Part shown: positions 27,482-37,378 of the stretch, one piece after another | How the letters are laid out: every line of letters begins with the position of its first letter | How positions within the stretch are numbered: the first letter of the stretch is position 1 | From: Cellulophaga tyrosinoxydans | GTDB taxonomy: Bacteria > Bacteroidota > Bacteroidia > Flavobacteriales > Flavobacteriaceae | Assembly: GCF_900176415.1 (NCBI RefSeq) | Contig: NZ_FWXO01000005.1 | Coordinates: 62,001-126,000 of the forward strand | Length of the DNA: 64,000 nt | Direction: 5' to 3' | Translations under genes and position numbers: made by a program | Notes under the pieces: model-generated | Told to the model about the DNA's origin: nothing | The model's input: the letters and a program-made list of their open reading frames with translations, nothing else | Databases searched by the model: none

Positions 27482-28218
27482 ATAAACTATTAGTGTAATT
27501 TAAATTGCACTTATACATAAACACAACTTTTACAAACAACTAGGGCGAATTGTAATGGTTTGGTAGCTTTTATATATTGCTAAATTGAGTTTATAAAATG
27601 GCTAAAATGGATTAACTTTTTTAATTCATTAGACTTTAAAGTAGTCTATTCTTTCTATTGTTGGCCATAAATTTCACTTATAACTTTCATTGTTTTTTAC
27701 ATTTTTTCTTGTGAAGATGGTATTAGTAAATTCAAGGTTTTTAAGGTTTAGATTAAAAGCAATTTCTATTTTTTTTTAAATCTTATTGTTAAAATTGGTT
27801 ATATTTTTTAACCAATTAGTTATTGAATAAGAATTATTCTAATTATTAATTTTAGTAGTTAAATAGTGATATCTATGGTAATCCCTGTGTTTAATAGCCT
27901 TTAGAAGGGTTGTAAAGTGCAGGATAGTACAGGATGCTTTAGGTTTTTTAAAAATGTAAAATTGTAAACGAATATTAGTAGTATCTAATTTTTAACTTGG
28001 GTTTATTACGAACTCTGCATTTTTTTGGTTAAAAATCTAATGTTTTATTTTTTTCTGTCAGACTAAATTCTGTCAATATTTTAAAATAAACAATTTATTG
28101 TTTTGCTAGCTCGTTCAAGAAAACCCTCTTGGAGAACGTATTATTTTTGCTAAGAAAAATAGAACTTTTTTTAATTGACCTGAGTTAATTGTAAATACAA
28201 TTAATTAAAACTAAATAT
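27482..28218. other. 737-bp non-coding region with PUL promoter module and long leader
   Basis: The region holds an 18-bp near-palindrome (27493-27510, GTGTAATTTAAATTGCAC) without a T tract. PUL promoter module 2 is at 27920-27964. After it comes an unusually long leader of about 250 nt before the SusC start. The leader contains a hairpin at 28112-28138 (CGTTCAAGA pairing with TCTT-gga-GAACG). I find no open frame of note. Bases 27511-27919 are AT-rich and show nothing I can assign. Confidence 0.5.
27920..27964 (+). promoter_or_regulatory. PUL promoter module 2, first SusC/D triplet
   Basis: CAGGATA-GTA-CAGGATG (27920-27936), 20 nt, then TAAAATTG (27957-27964). Geometry is identical to the other copies. 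It lies 254 nt ahead of the SusC start, the longest leader of the set. Confidence 0.72.
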
Positions 28219-31200
28219 ATGTTAACACTCAAACTCAAAATGAAACAAAATTTCAAGACGAAATGGTTCGTTTCTGGTATTACATTAGTGCTTTTATTAA
28301 TGTTTTCCAGTTTCACAACAACGAAATTGCATGCCCAACAAAGGATCAAGGGTACTGTAATAGGAATTGATGGTACCCCAATTCCTGGTGTAACCGTATT
28401 GCAAAAAGGTACATCAAGAGGTACTGCAACTGACTTTGATGGAAATTACTCTTTGGAATTAATTACTGGCTCCAAAACTTTAGTTTTTTCTGCATTAAGT
28501 TATGAAACTAAGGAAATTTCAATAGGAAATAAAACTAATATAATTGTTACTCTAGCGGAAGATGTTGCGGCATTAGAAGAAGTTGTGGTAATTGGTTATG
28601 CTCCAATCGAGCGTAAAAAGGTTTTAGGCGCTATTTCAACTGTAAAATCAGAATCAATAGAACAGGCTTCACCGGTACAAGCTTTTGATGCTGTTCAAGG
28701 AAAATTGGCAGGGGTCCAAATTTTATCTAATAATGGACCTGGAGCTGGCTTTGATATTCGAGTTCGTGGGGTATCTACCTTTGGCAGTGGAACGCAACCT
28801 TTATATGTTGTTGATGGTCAGCAATTAGATGATATAGATAACCTTGATCCTTCAGATATTGCCTCATTAGAGGTGTTAAAAGATGGTGCAACGGCTGCTA
28901 TTTATGGTTCAAAAGCAGCTAATGGTGTAGTATTAATTACCACTAAATCTGGAAAATCAGGCAAACTTAGTTTAGATGTTTCTACTCTTACAGGAATAAA
29001 TACTTTAGTAGGAGATATCGCTGTTGCTAATACCGCCCAGCGTATTTTATATGAAAGACTTAGGAGCAATAATACAAATAACCTTACTACACAAGAACGT
29101 GATTCACTAAGTTTATTAAGCAGAAATTCGTACGATTTACAAGCCTTACTCACTAGGCCTGCATTTAGACACCAAACAAACGTAGCTTTAAGTGGCGGTG
29201 GGGATAAAACAAGGTTTTATTGGAATAGTGGGTTTTTAAATGAAGATGGTGTTGTCAGAAATAGCGATTATAGGAGAATAAACACGCAGATCAAGGTGGA
29301 TATAGATGTTACCAAAAAACTTAAATTTGGAACCAATGCAAGATTGAGTTATGAAAAGCAAAATGGTATTAATGCAGGTGCGGTTCTAGGGCAAATTGTA
29401 GCACGTATTCCTTATTATCCACTATTTGAGCCTAATGGGGATTATGTTCCTACACTTTTTGGAAGACAAAATCCTTTGGCGCAGGCAGATTTAAGGACTC
29501 AAGATAATAGAAATTTCCGTGCTCAGATATTTAATTATGCGCAGTTAACACTCTTGCCAAAACTTACTGTTAAATCTACGTTAGGGATTAATTATAGATC
29601 GAATAAACGAAACGATTTTACACCAGGTTTTTTAGTAGGTAATAATGGTACAGGAGATTCAAACGGTCGAGAGCGTCAAGATTTAACTTATGACATCCAA
29701 CAGGAGAATTATTTAAACTATAAAAACTCTTTTGGTAAGCATGATGTAGCAGCTTTTGCTGGTATGCAAATTCAAAAATACTTTAGAGAGTATTCTGATT
29801 TCAGTAGTATATTTAACAGTGATATTGTTACCACGTTTAATAATGCCACTCCAGGTGCTATAATTTCTAATAATTTTGATGAGCGGCATAATCTTTACTC
29901 CTTATTCGCAGGTGTTAACTATGATTTTGCTGATAAATATTTAGTAGGTGGTACCATTCGTCGAGATGGATCTTCCAGATTTGGAGACGAGAACGAGTTT
30001 GGTTATTTTCCATCAGCCACTTTAGGTTGGAGAATTAGTAATGAGAACTTCCTTATAGAAAGTAATGTTGTTAATAATCTTTTAATCAGGGCAAGCTGGG
30101 GAATTGTTGGTAACGAACGTGTAGGAAACTATGAGTTTACCGGTGCTTTCGAACCAGGATTTGTGTACAATGGTTTAAGTGGTGTAGCACCAACACGTTT
30201 AGGAAACTCAGAATTAGGATGGGAAGAAACGGAATCTAAAAACTTAGGTTTTGATTTATCGATGTTTAAGAAACGATTAGAAATTAATTTTGACTTATGG
30301 GAGAAGAATACAACAGGATTACTTGCTGTTACCCCATTACCAGAAGAATCAGGTTTTGCAGGTATTCGAAGAAATGTAGGAGCAGTAAATAACAGGGGTA
30401 TCGATTTCAGTATTACTGGTACACTACTTAAAAGTAAAGATTTCTCATGGCGTAGTAACTTTAATATAGGGTTGCTGGAGAATGAGGTTATAAAATTAGA
30501 TGGTGGCACGCCCTTTGATTCTGGAAGCTATAGAATAGAAGAAGGTCAGCCTATTGGTAATATTTTTGGTTACAATAATCTGGGTATTTTTCAATATAAT
30601 GAGTCGAATGCCTTTACACCAGAAGGTGTGCAATTAACGCCAAATTTTGATAATTCAGGCACTTTTGTTAATTATACCTTAAATGGTTCAGAATATACAG
30701 GTACGGTAAATCAATTAAGGGCAGCAAACCAAACGCTTCAAGGAGGCGATGTTATTTGGGAAGATCTAGATGGCAACTTTATAATTGATGCTGAGGACAG
30801 AAAGATTATAGGAAACGGATTAGCCACAGTTTATGGAGGATTCTCTCATGATATCCGTTATAAAAACTTTAATGTGAGTTTACTTTTTGATTATAGTTTG
30901 GGCCAAGATATCTATAGACGTTATGACGAGACTAGAAACGACCTGAATTCAGCCAATGAAACCCCAAGTCCAGATTATATTTTAGGATCTTGGAGAGAAC
31001 CAGGAGATATTACAGAGTATCCACGATTAAGTAGAGTACCACAACAACGATTAAGACCAAACAGTTTCTATGTAACTGATGGTGACTTTATCAAGTGGCG
31101 TTATGTTCGTTTTAATTACAGTTTGTCCAATAAAGTATTGGAGAATATTCCTGGTATAAAAGCGGTCTCTATAAACTTAGCACTAAACAATGTTTTAACT

Positions 31201-31326
31201 TGGACCAACTATATTGGATACAACCCAGAGCTTGGAAACAGAGGTAACGCTTTGCAAGTAAACCAAGATGATTTACGATACCCAAATGATCGAGAAATCA
31301 TATTAGGATTAAAAGTTCAATTTTAG
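28219..31326 (+). CDS. SusC-family TonB-dependent receptor (first copy)
   Basis: A 1035-residue outer-membrane transporter. A signal peptide (a second ATG at 28240, MKQNF, may be the real start) ends near LHAQ. A CarboxypepD_reg-like domain follows (about 37-115; GTVIGIDGTPIPGVTV, GTATDFDGNYSL), then a TonB-box-like VVVIGY, the plug domain (LYVVDGQQ, GSKAANGVVLITTK) and a 22-strand barrel ending in VQF. It imports oligosaccharides captured by the SusD lipoprotein encoded 18 nt downstream. It is clearly paralogous to the second SusC of the locus, sharing long near-identical stretches in the plug and the ATVYGG region. Confidence 0.95.
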   Translation: MLTLKLKMKQNFKTKWFVSGITLVLLLMFSSFTTTKLHAQQRIKGTVIGIDGTPIPGVTVLQKGTSRGTATDFDGNYSLELITGSKTLVFSALSYETKEISIGNKTNIIVTLAEDVAALEEVVVIGYAPIERKKVLGAISTVKSESIEQASPVQAFDAVQGKLAGVQILSNNGPGAGFDIRVRGVSTFGSGTQPLYVVDGQQLDDIDNLDPSDIASLEVLKDGATAAIYGSKAANGVVLITTKSGKSGKLSLDVSTLTGINTLVGDIAVANTAQRILYERLRSNNTNNLTTQERDSLSLLSRNSYDLQALLTRPAFRHQTNVALSGGGDKTRFYWNSGFLNEDGVVRNSDYRRINTQIKVDIDVTKKLKFGTNARLSYEKQNGINAGAVLGQIVARIPYYPLFEPNGDYVPTLFGRQNPLAQADLRTQDNRNFRAQIFNYAQLTLLPKLTVKSTLGINYRSNKRNDFTPGFLVGNNGTGDSNGRERQDLTYDIQQENYLNYKNSFGKHDVAAFAGMQIQKYFREYSDFSSIFNSDIVTTFNNATPGAIISNNFDERHNLYSLFAGVNYDFADKYLVGGTIRRDGSSRFGDENEFGYFPSATLGWRISNENFLIESNVVNNLLIRASWGIVGNERVGNYEFTGAFEPGFVYNGLSGVAPTRLGNSELGWEETESKNLGFDLSMFKKRLEINFDLWEKNTTGLLAVTPLPEESGFAGIRRNVGAVNNRGIDFSITGTLLKSKDFSWRSNFNIGLLENEVIKLDGGTPFDSGSYRIEEGQPIGNIFGYNNLGIFQYNESNAFTPEGVQLTPNFDNSGTFVNYTLNGSEYTGTVNQLRAANQTLQGGDVIWEDLDGNFIIDAEDRKIIGNGLATVYGGFSHDIRYKNFNVSLLFDYSLGQDIYRRYDETRNDLNSANETPSPDYILGSWREPGDITEYPRLSRVPQQRLRPNSFYVTDGDFIKWRYVRFNYSLSNKVLENIPGIKAVSINLALNNVLTWTNYIGYNPELGNRGNALQVNQDDLRYPNDREIILGLKVQF

Positions 31327-31344
31327 TAATCAAAAAATAAAGAC

Positions 31345-32949
31345 ATGTTAAAAAATATAAAAAGAAACAAAATAAAAGGTATTACATGTATGCTAGGTGT
31401 ATTAGCAGCTAGTTACTCTTGTAATGATCTTGTAGATGAAGAGCCGTTAAGTGAAATAGGGCCAAACAGTTTTTACACTAATAACGATCAACTTCAGGAA
31501 GGAGTTATAGCGGCCTATGACGGTATGCAAGGGACATATAACCAAGCTACCTTTTTCTGGGGAGAGTTCCGTTCAGACAACCACCAGCCTTTTGCGGGCG
31601 GTCAAGCCAGTCAAAATAACTTGGAGATTGTTAACAATGACATAACTCAGGGAAATCCGGCAGTTCGATGGAACAATTTGTATCGCATGATAGACCGTGC
31701 AAATCAAGCGATTATCAATGCGCCCAATATACCTAATTTAGATGAAAGTTTACTTGCAGAAGCATTAGCTATTAGAGCTAAAGCATATTTTGATGCTGTA
31801 CGAGTTTGGGGCGCTGTTCCCTTGTTTACGGAACCAGTAAAACTTCTTTCGGATGCCACCAAACCAGTTACCGATGGAGATATCATTATGAACGAGGTTG
31901 TTATTCCGGATATGTTGAGAGCGGAAGAATTAATTACGCCATTGGCAGATGAATTTAGATTTTCGAAATCGAGTATCTATGCATTACAGGCAGAGGTTTA
32001 TATGTGGTTAAATGATTACCCAAAAGCTAAAGTAGCTTTAGAGTCTTTGATAGGTTTAGGACAGCATAGGCTTGTTACAACTGCAGAGGCATGGGATGAT
32101 ATGTTTTACAACAATCAACCCGTACCGGCAGTACCAGATGGCAGGGGTAAAATACAAGTAGGCTCAGAATTGATCCTGTCGATTCGTTATGATATAACTG
32201 AAGACCGTGATTTTGGGGGTACTCGAAATAACAGGTCAGGTATTATGGGATTGTTCTATGCAGGTATTCCATCTTATGTTATATCAGAAACCGTAGAGAA
32301 CAAATGGCGAGAGAAATTCCCTATAGATTCATTGGAATGGGTTACAAAATACCCTACTGTAGATCCAGTTTTGACCAGAACTGTTTTTGAAGATGACGGC
32401 ATGGGAGGAGTAATAGAAGTAGAGAAGCCTGTTTATGGCGATTGGAGATACTATTTAACACGTCAAGGACGTGTAGATGGCTTTAGCAGTGTAGATATAG
32501 GAGAAGCAAGAACAGCCAAATGGCAACAAACCAACTATAGTGCAAACGAGGATGATACGGATATAGCATTATACCGCTATGCAGATATGATTTTACTATT
32601 GGCAGAGGCAGAAAACTTTATAGATCTTACGGGAGCTACATCACTAGATTTAGTTAATGAGATTAGAACGGCTAGGCAGTTACCACAAGTATCAGCAGCA
32701 GAATTTGGAGCAACTCCAGAAGAACGTTTAAATTATATTCTAGACGAGCGTCAATTAGAATTATTTGGAGAAGGAAAAAGATGGTGGGATTTGGTAAGAA
32801 ACAATAAAGCGATGGAAGTTATTAATCCAATCATGTCTTTAAGACCTGAAGGTGTTCAAATAACGGAAGATCGTTTAGTTTGGCCAATCTATGTAGATCA
32901 TTTAATAGAGAATCCATTGCTTGAACAAAATACAGGTTATAGAAATTAA
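31345..32949 (+). CDS. SusD/RagB-family outer-membrane glycan-binding lipoprotein (first copy)
   Basis: A 534-residue lipoprotein (lipobox SYSC, Cys26; acidic residues soon after the cysteine fit surface export in Bacteroidota). The helical TPR scaffold is marked by the N-terminal GPNSFYTNNDQL, the middle ALAIRAKAYFDAVRVWGAVPLFTEP and the C-terminal ILDERQLELFGEGKRWWDLVRNN, all SusD hallmarks. It caps the SusC partner encoded just upstream and binds the oligosaccharide substrate. Confidence 0.95.
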   Translation: MLKNIKRNKIKGITCMLGVLAASYSCNDLVDEEPLSEIGPNSFYTNNDQLQEGVIAAYDGMQGTYNQATFFWGEFRSDNHQPFAGGQASQNNLEIVNNDITQGNPAVRWNNLYRMIDRANQAIINAPNIPNLDESLLAEALAIRAKAYFDAVRVWGAVPLFTEPVKLLSDATKPVTDGDIIMNEVVIPDMLRAEELITPLADEFRFSKSSIYALQAEVYMWLNDYPKAKVALESLIGLGQHRLVTTAEAWDDMFYNNQPVPAVPDGRGKIQVGSELILSIRYDITEDRDFGGTRNNRSGIMGLFYAGIPSYVISETVENKWREKFPIDSLEWVTKYPTVDPVLTRTVFEDDGMGGVIEVEKPVYGDWRYYLTRQGRVDGFSSVDIGEARTAKWQQTNYSANEDDTDIALYRYADMILLLAEAENFIDLTGATSLDLVNEIRTARQLPQVSAAEFGATPEERLNYILDERQLELFGEGKRWWDLVRNNKAMEVINPIMSLRPEGVQITEDRLVWPIYVDHLIENPLLEQNTGYRN

Positions 32950-32963
32950 AATAAGAAAAAATT

Positions 32964-33665
32964 ATGAAAACATTTTTAAAACTAAAAAGTGTAACAATTT
33001 TATGTTTAAGTTTCATGTTTATATCATGTGACTTAGATTTACAAGAAAGCTTCAATTTTGAGCCAGAGGTAGATTTAACAGATCCGCATGCCAATAAAAC
33101 GGCATGGGAATTTATACAAACAAGAACGGCCCTTAATGAAGATGGATCGTTCAATGGGGAGGAGCTAAACTACATGATAGCTGCTATAAAAAAAGCAGGT
33201 TTTGAAGATCTTTACAATCAAGCAGTAGACACTTCTAGAACCTATTTGTTGCTAAATAACAATGCTTTTACGGGTAGGGGTGATGTCATTAATATTGTAA
33301 CCGGATCTTCTACTGTACCAGATGGCGAAACTCCAGAGCAAACCATGGAACGTGTTGATACTCCTGAAAAATTAGAAAAATTGAGAACTGTATTAAGGTA
33401 CCATATTGTGGATGCTTACGTGGCACAAGTACCAACGCTTGCAGTTGCAGAAGTTAGATATATATTCCAGACTTTAATACCTGGAGATGATGGATTAATC
33501 GCATTTAACAGAAATAGTAGATGGTCAATACAAATTAACAGAGCGCCAGCACCACTACCAACAAGCGCGACCTCTCAAAATGAGAATGTTAGAGCTCATA
33601 ATTATGTGTTTAATAATGGAATTGGTCATTTTATTGCTGATCCTGTGCGAAATAGGCCGTATTAA
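32964..33665 (+). CDS. Fasciclin-like (FAS1) surface lipoprotein (first copy)
   Basis: A 233-residue lipoprotein (lipobox FISC, Cys22, followed by DLDLQE). The region from about residue 55 has FAS1-style features: a YLLLNNNAFTG strand, an alpha-helical TPEKLEKLRTVLRYHIVDAYV segment, and a closing NNGIGHFIADPV. It follows SusD by 14 nt in the place where other PULs encode a surface glycan-binding protein, so a glycan- or matrix-binding role is plausible. A longer paralogue follows the second SusC/D pair. A strong terminator ends this transcript. Confidence 0.65.
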   Translation: MKTFLKLKSVTILCLSFMFISCDLDLQESFNFEPEVDLTDPHANKTAWEFIQTRTALNEDGSFNGEELNYMIAAIKKAGFEDLYNQAVDTSRTYLLLNNNAFTGRGDVINIVTGSSTVPDGETPEQTMERVDTPEKLEKLRTVLRYHIVDAYVAQVPTLAVAEVRYIFQTLIPGDDGLIAFNRNSRWSIQINRAPAPLPTSATSQNENVRAHNYVFNNGIGHFIADPVRNRPY

Positions 33666-33690
33666 TAAGTTTTTTTTGAGTTAGTCTTAG

Positions 33691-33730
33691 AATCTCCAAT
33701 ATATAACAATGTATATTGGAGATTTTTTTT
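33691..33730 (+). terminator. Rho-independent terminator after first SusC/D triplet
   Basis: A 13-bp perfect stem (AATCTCCAATATA / TATATTGGAGATT) with an 8-nt loop and a long T run. Confidence 0.9.
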
Positions 33731-34081
33731 TGGTTTTATAAAGCAATATTTTTAATATTTCAGTTAGTTGTCAACCCTCTTCTAAAAAACAGATTTAGTG
33801 GAGGTTTTTTTAATTTTGTTATCTGAGAATCGCATTCAATTAATTAAATTTTAAGGTTAAAATTTATAACTTAATTTAGTTTTAAAACTCCGCTAGATAA
33901 TTTAATGGCATTGTGGTTTTTTTATTTTATTAAAAAATAGCATTTCCTGAATAAATTTTGGCATAGGTTTCATCCTAGATACTTCGTTTGCTACAAAATC
34001 ATGTATTTTTTTAAAGTATAAAACAATGATAATCATTTGTTTATGTGAAATTTTTAATTAATAAATATTTTTTTTGACTTC
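33731..34081. other. Non-coding part of the gap between the two SusC/D triplets
   Basis: AT-rich sequence between the terminator of the first triplet and PUL promoter module 3. No open frame, RNA gene or clear repeat was seen. With the terminator and promoter module it forms a 556-bp gap, so the two triplets are separate transcription units. Confidence 0.6.
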
Positions 34082-34126
34082 CAGTATAGTGCAGGATAGT
34101 TTATGTTTTCCCTTAATATAATTTTC
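34082..34126 (+). promoter_or_regulatory. PUL promoter module 3, second SusC/D triplet
   Basis: CAGTATA-GTG-CAGGATA (34082-34098), 20 nt, then TAATTTTC (34119-34126). The first heptamer deviates by one base. It lies 95 nt before the second SusC start. Confidence 0.72.
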
Positions 34127-34221
34127 CGCCACTCAATTTATATATCTAAAACTATATGATCTTCGTCTACGGTTTTAATATAAAATAGTATTGTTAAACA
34201 ATAAGCTAAACTTAAAAAGGA

Positions 34222-37200
34222 ATGAACAAAAAATTAATTAATGAACAGGTCCATCATTGGAAAATAAATTATTTTACTTTGATGCTTTTAATTTTCGGCA
34301 TGATGAGTTTTTCATCACAAGCCCAAGTAAATGACATTTCAGGTATTGTATTAGATGAATTAGGAACTCCAATACCAGGAGTAACAGTTATGCAGAAAGG
34401 TACAACAATAGGAACGGCAACTGATTTTGATGGCAAATTCACGCTCCAATTGTTTGCTAGCACTAAAACTTTGATTTTTTCTTCCTTAGGTTATGAAACC
34501 CAAGAGGTTTCTCTTGGAAATAAAACATCTTTATCTATTGTATTACTTGAAGATGTTGCAGCATTAGAAGAAGTGGTAGTTATTGGATACCAAACCGTGT
34601 CAAGAGAAAAAGTTTTAGGATCAACGGTTAATGTAAAGTCCGAATCAATTGAGCAATCTACTCCGATAGATGTGTTACAGGGAGTCCAAGGTAAGGTTTC
34701 TGGTGTGCAAATATTGTCAAATAATGGACCTGGAGAGGGTTTTGATATTAGAATTAGAGGTGTCGGTTCTTTAAACGGAGCTACTGGTCCTTTGTATGTT
34801 GTAGATGGTCAACAAACTTTTAATATTGATAACTTAAACCCGAGTGATATACAAAGTTTTGAAATTTTAAAAGATGGGGCCACTACGGCTGCATATGGAG
34901 CACAAGGAGCAAACGGTGTGGTTGTAATTACCACTAAAGGCGGAGTAAGAGGTAAGCTTAATTTAGATATAACTTCAATAACAGGTGTAAATTCATTAGT
35001 TGGGGCTGTTCCTGTTTCTACGGCGAAACAAAGAATTATTATGGAACGGCTTTTAAATACAAACTTAAGGAGTCAAACGGTATTAGATTCTTTAGGTCAA
35101 GGGTATAGAAATTCGCCAGATAATCAGGCATTAATTACAAGACCCGGATTTAGACACCAAACAAACATAGCTTTAAGTGGAGGTGGTGAAAAATCTAAGT
35201 ATTATTGGAATACGGGCTACCTTAATCAAGATGGTGTTGTTCTTAATAGTGATTTTAAAAGGTTGAGTACACGTCTAAAACTGGATTTAACTCCATCAGA
35301 AAAGTTTAGTGCAGGTACCATAGTGAATATGACTTTTGAGCAAACTAATGGTATTAGTTCAGGTGCGGTTTTAGGAAATGCTTTGAACCGTATACCGTAC
35401 ATTGCTATATTTGAACCTAATGGAGATCTATCTCCTACACCAACTAGTTTTAATGGATCAGGAAATCCAGTACAGCAATTACTACTTCGTAAGAACTTAA
35501 GAAAAAACTACAGATTCAATGTTTTTAATTATGCAGAATATAAGATCCTGCCTCAATTATCAATAAAATCCACTTTAGGGGTAACCATGGGTTACGATAA
35601 ACGTGAAGGTTTTGCGCCTTCATCTTTATCTGTAGGTGGAACTAATCCAAATTCATTTGCAACAGCAGATGAAAGTCATTCTCTATCCTATAACTTGCAA
35701 CAAGATAATTTTTTAAATTTTAATCAAAAATGGGGTGACCATAGCTTATCTGCATTCGGAGGTATGCAATTACAAGTTGGAAGAACAGAAACACTAGGAC
35801 TTACTACAAGATTATCAAATGACCTTATTACAACTTTAAATAATGCTGATGTAGAATATTTTGTTCCTACCAATGCTACTCAAAATTTTGATCAAGGACA
35901 ATTTTCTTTATTTACTGGATTTAATTATGATTTTGATAATAAATATTTATTAGGTGCAACAATTCGTCGTGATGGCTCTTCTAGGTTTGGACCGCAAAAT
36001 CAATTTGGTTATTTTCCATCAGCATCCATAGGATGGAGAGTTAGCAAAGAAAGTTTTTTGAAAAATGTTAAATCTATAGATAATCTTTTAGTTAGAGCTA
36101 CATATGGTATAGTTGGAAATGACCGAATTGGTAATTTTGAGTTCTTATCTAGTCTAGAGCCTCGTGGTTATTATGATGGAGTTCTTGGTTTTGTGCCTGT
36201 TACTTTTGGTAATGAAATTATAAAATGGGAGCAAACAGAATCTAAAGATTTAGGTTTTGATTTGGCGATGTTTAAAAGACGATTAAATATAGGAGCTGCG
36301 GTATGGGTAAAAGACACTAAAGATTTACTTGTAAATACGCAGTTGCCAGAAGAATCTGGTTTTTCTGTAGCCCGAGAGAACAGGGGAGTTATCAGAAATA
36401 AGGGTATTGATTTTTCAATTAATGGTACAGTACTTAAAACCAAAGATTTTTCATGGAATGCTGGTTTTAACATAGGAATATTAGATAATGAAGTAATAGA
36501 ATTAGATACGCCAATTATTTCTGGTGTTTCAATAATTGAAGAAGGTCAACCGATTGGTAATTTTACAGGATATAAACAAAATGGTATATTCCAGTATGAT
36601 GAATCCAACGCTTTTACGCCAGAAGGAGATCGCTTAATTCCTAATTTTGATGCTAATGGCACCTTTTTAGGATCGTATAATACAAGTGCAGGTCAAGCAT
36701 ATTCAGGTATAGTTAGACAATTGGTTCATGGTCCTTCTGGCAATGTTCTTCAAGGCGGTGATTACATTTGGGATGACAAAAACAACGATGGCGTTATCGA
36801 CTCAGAAGATACACAGATTTTAGGAAACGGTTTAGCTACAGTTTATGGGGGTTTAACACATGATTTAAAATACAAAGGTTTTACTTTGGGAGTCCTTTTT
36901 GATTATAGTTTTGGAAACGAAATTTATAGACGTTATGATCATGATCGTAATAGTTTTAGAGCTAATACTATTACCCCAAGCCCAGATCGAATTGATGGTG
37001 CTTGGCAAAATCAAGGAGATGTAACTATTTATCCTATAATCGCTAGTGCTGCTTCAAGACCTCAGAATAGATTTGATTTTGCCGGAAACACGGCAAATAG
37101 CTTATATATAGAAGATGGAAGTTTTATTAAATGGCGCTATATACGCATGGGTTACACATTCTCAAAAGATGTTCTTGATAGATTCAATTTAGGTTTAAAG

Positions 37201-37365
37201 GATTTAACCTTAAATTTTCAAGTAAACAATATTTTAACTTGGACAAATTACCAAGGGTATAGCCCAGAGTTTGGTAATAGAGATAGCGTATTGTCACCAA
37301 GTGTGGATAATTTAAGGTATCCAAGTGATAGAGAATTTCTGCTAAGTTTAAGAGTACAATTTTAA
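34222..37365 (+). CDS. SusC-family TonB-dependent receptor (second copy)
   Basis: A 1047-residue receptor with the same layout as the first: signal peptide ending SQAQ, regulatory beta-domain (GIVLDELGTPIPGVTV), TonB-box-like VVVIGY, plug (PLYVVDGQQTF, GAQGANGVVVITTK) and barrel ending VQF. It shares stretches such as VKSESIEQ, GVQILSNNGPG and GLATVYGG with the first copy. Loops around the middle and the C-terminal 150 residues differ, as expected if the two take up different oligomers. It is first in its operon, with SusD 13 nt downstream. Confidence 0.95.
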   Translation: MNKKLINEQVHHWKINYFTLMLLIFGMMSFSSQAQVNDISGIVLDELGTPIPGVTVMQKGTTIGTATDFDGKFTLQLFASTKTLIFSSLGYETQEVSLGNKTSLSIVLLEDVAALEEVVVIGYQTVSREKVLGSTVNVKSESIEQSTPIDVLQGVQGKVSGVQILSNNGPGEGFDIRIRGVGSLNGATGPLYVVDGQQTFNIDNLNPSDIQSFEILKDGATTAAYGAQGANGVVVITTKGGVRGKLNLDITSITGVNSLVGAVPVSTAKQRIIMERLLNTNLRSQTVLDSLGQGYRNSPDNQALITRPGFRHQTNIALSGGGEKSKYYWNTGYLNQDGVVLNSDFKRLSTRLKLDLTPSEKFSAGTIVNMTFEQTNGISSGAVLGNALNRIPYIAIFEPNGDLSPTPTSFNGSGNPVQQLLLRKNLRKNYRFNVFNYAEYKILPQLSIKSTLGVTMGYDKREGFAPSSLSVGGTNPNSFATADESHSLSYNLQQDNFLNFNQKWGDHSLSAFGGMQLQVGRTETLGLTTRLSNDLITTLNNADVEYFVPTNATQNFDQGQFSLFTGFNYDFDNKYLLGATIRRDGSSRFGPQNQFGYFPSASIGWRVSKESFLKNVKSIDNLLVRATYGIVGNDRIGNFEFLSSLEPRGYYDGVLGFVPVTFGNEIIKWEQTESKDLGFDLAMFKRRLNIGAAVWVKDTKDLLVNTQLPEESGFSVARENRGVIRNKGIDFSINGTVLKTKDFSWNAGFNIGILDNEVIELDTPIISGVSIIEEGQPIGNFTGYKQNGIFQYDESNAFTPEGDRLIPNFDANGTFLGSYNTSAGQAYSGIVRQLVHGPSGNVLQGGDYIWDDKNNDGVIDSEDTQILGNGLATVYGGLTHDLKYKGFTLGVLFDYSFGNEIYRRYDHDRNSFRANTITPSPDRIDGAWQNQGDVTIYPIIASAASRPQNRFDFAGNTANSLYIEDGSFIKWRYIRMGYTFSKDVLDRFNLGLKDLTLNFQVNNILTWTNYQGYSPEFGNRDSVLSPSVDNLRYPSDREFLLSLRVQF

Positions 37366-37378
37366 AAAAAAAGGAATT

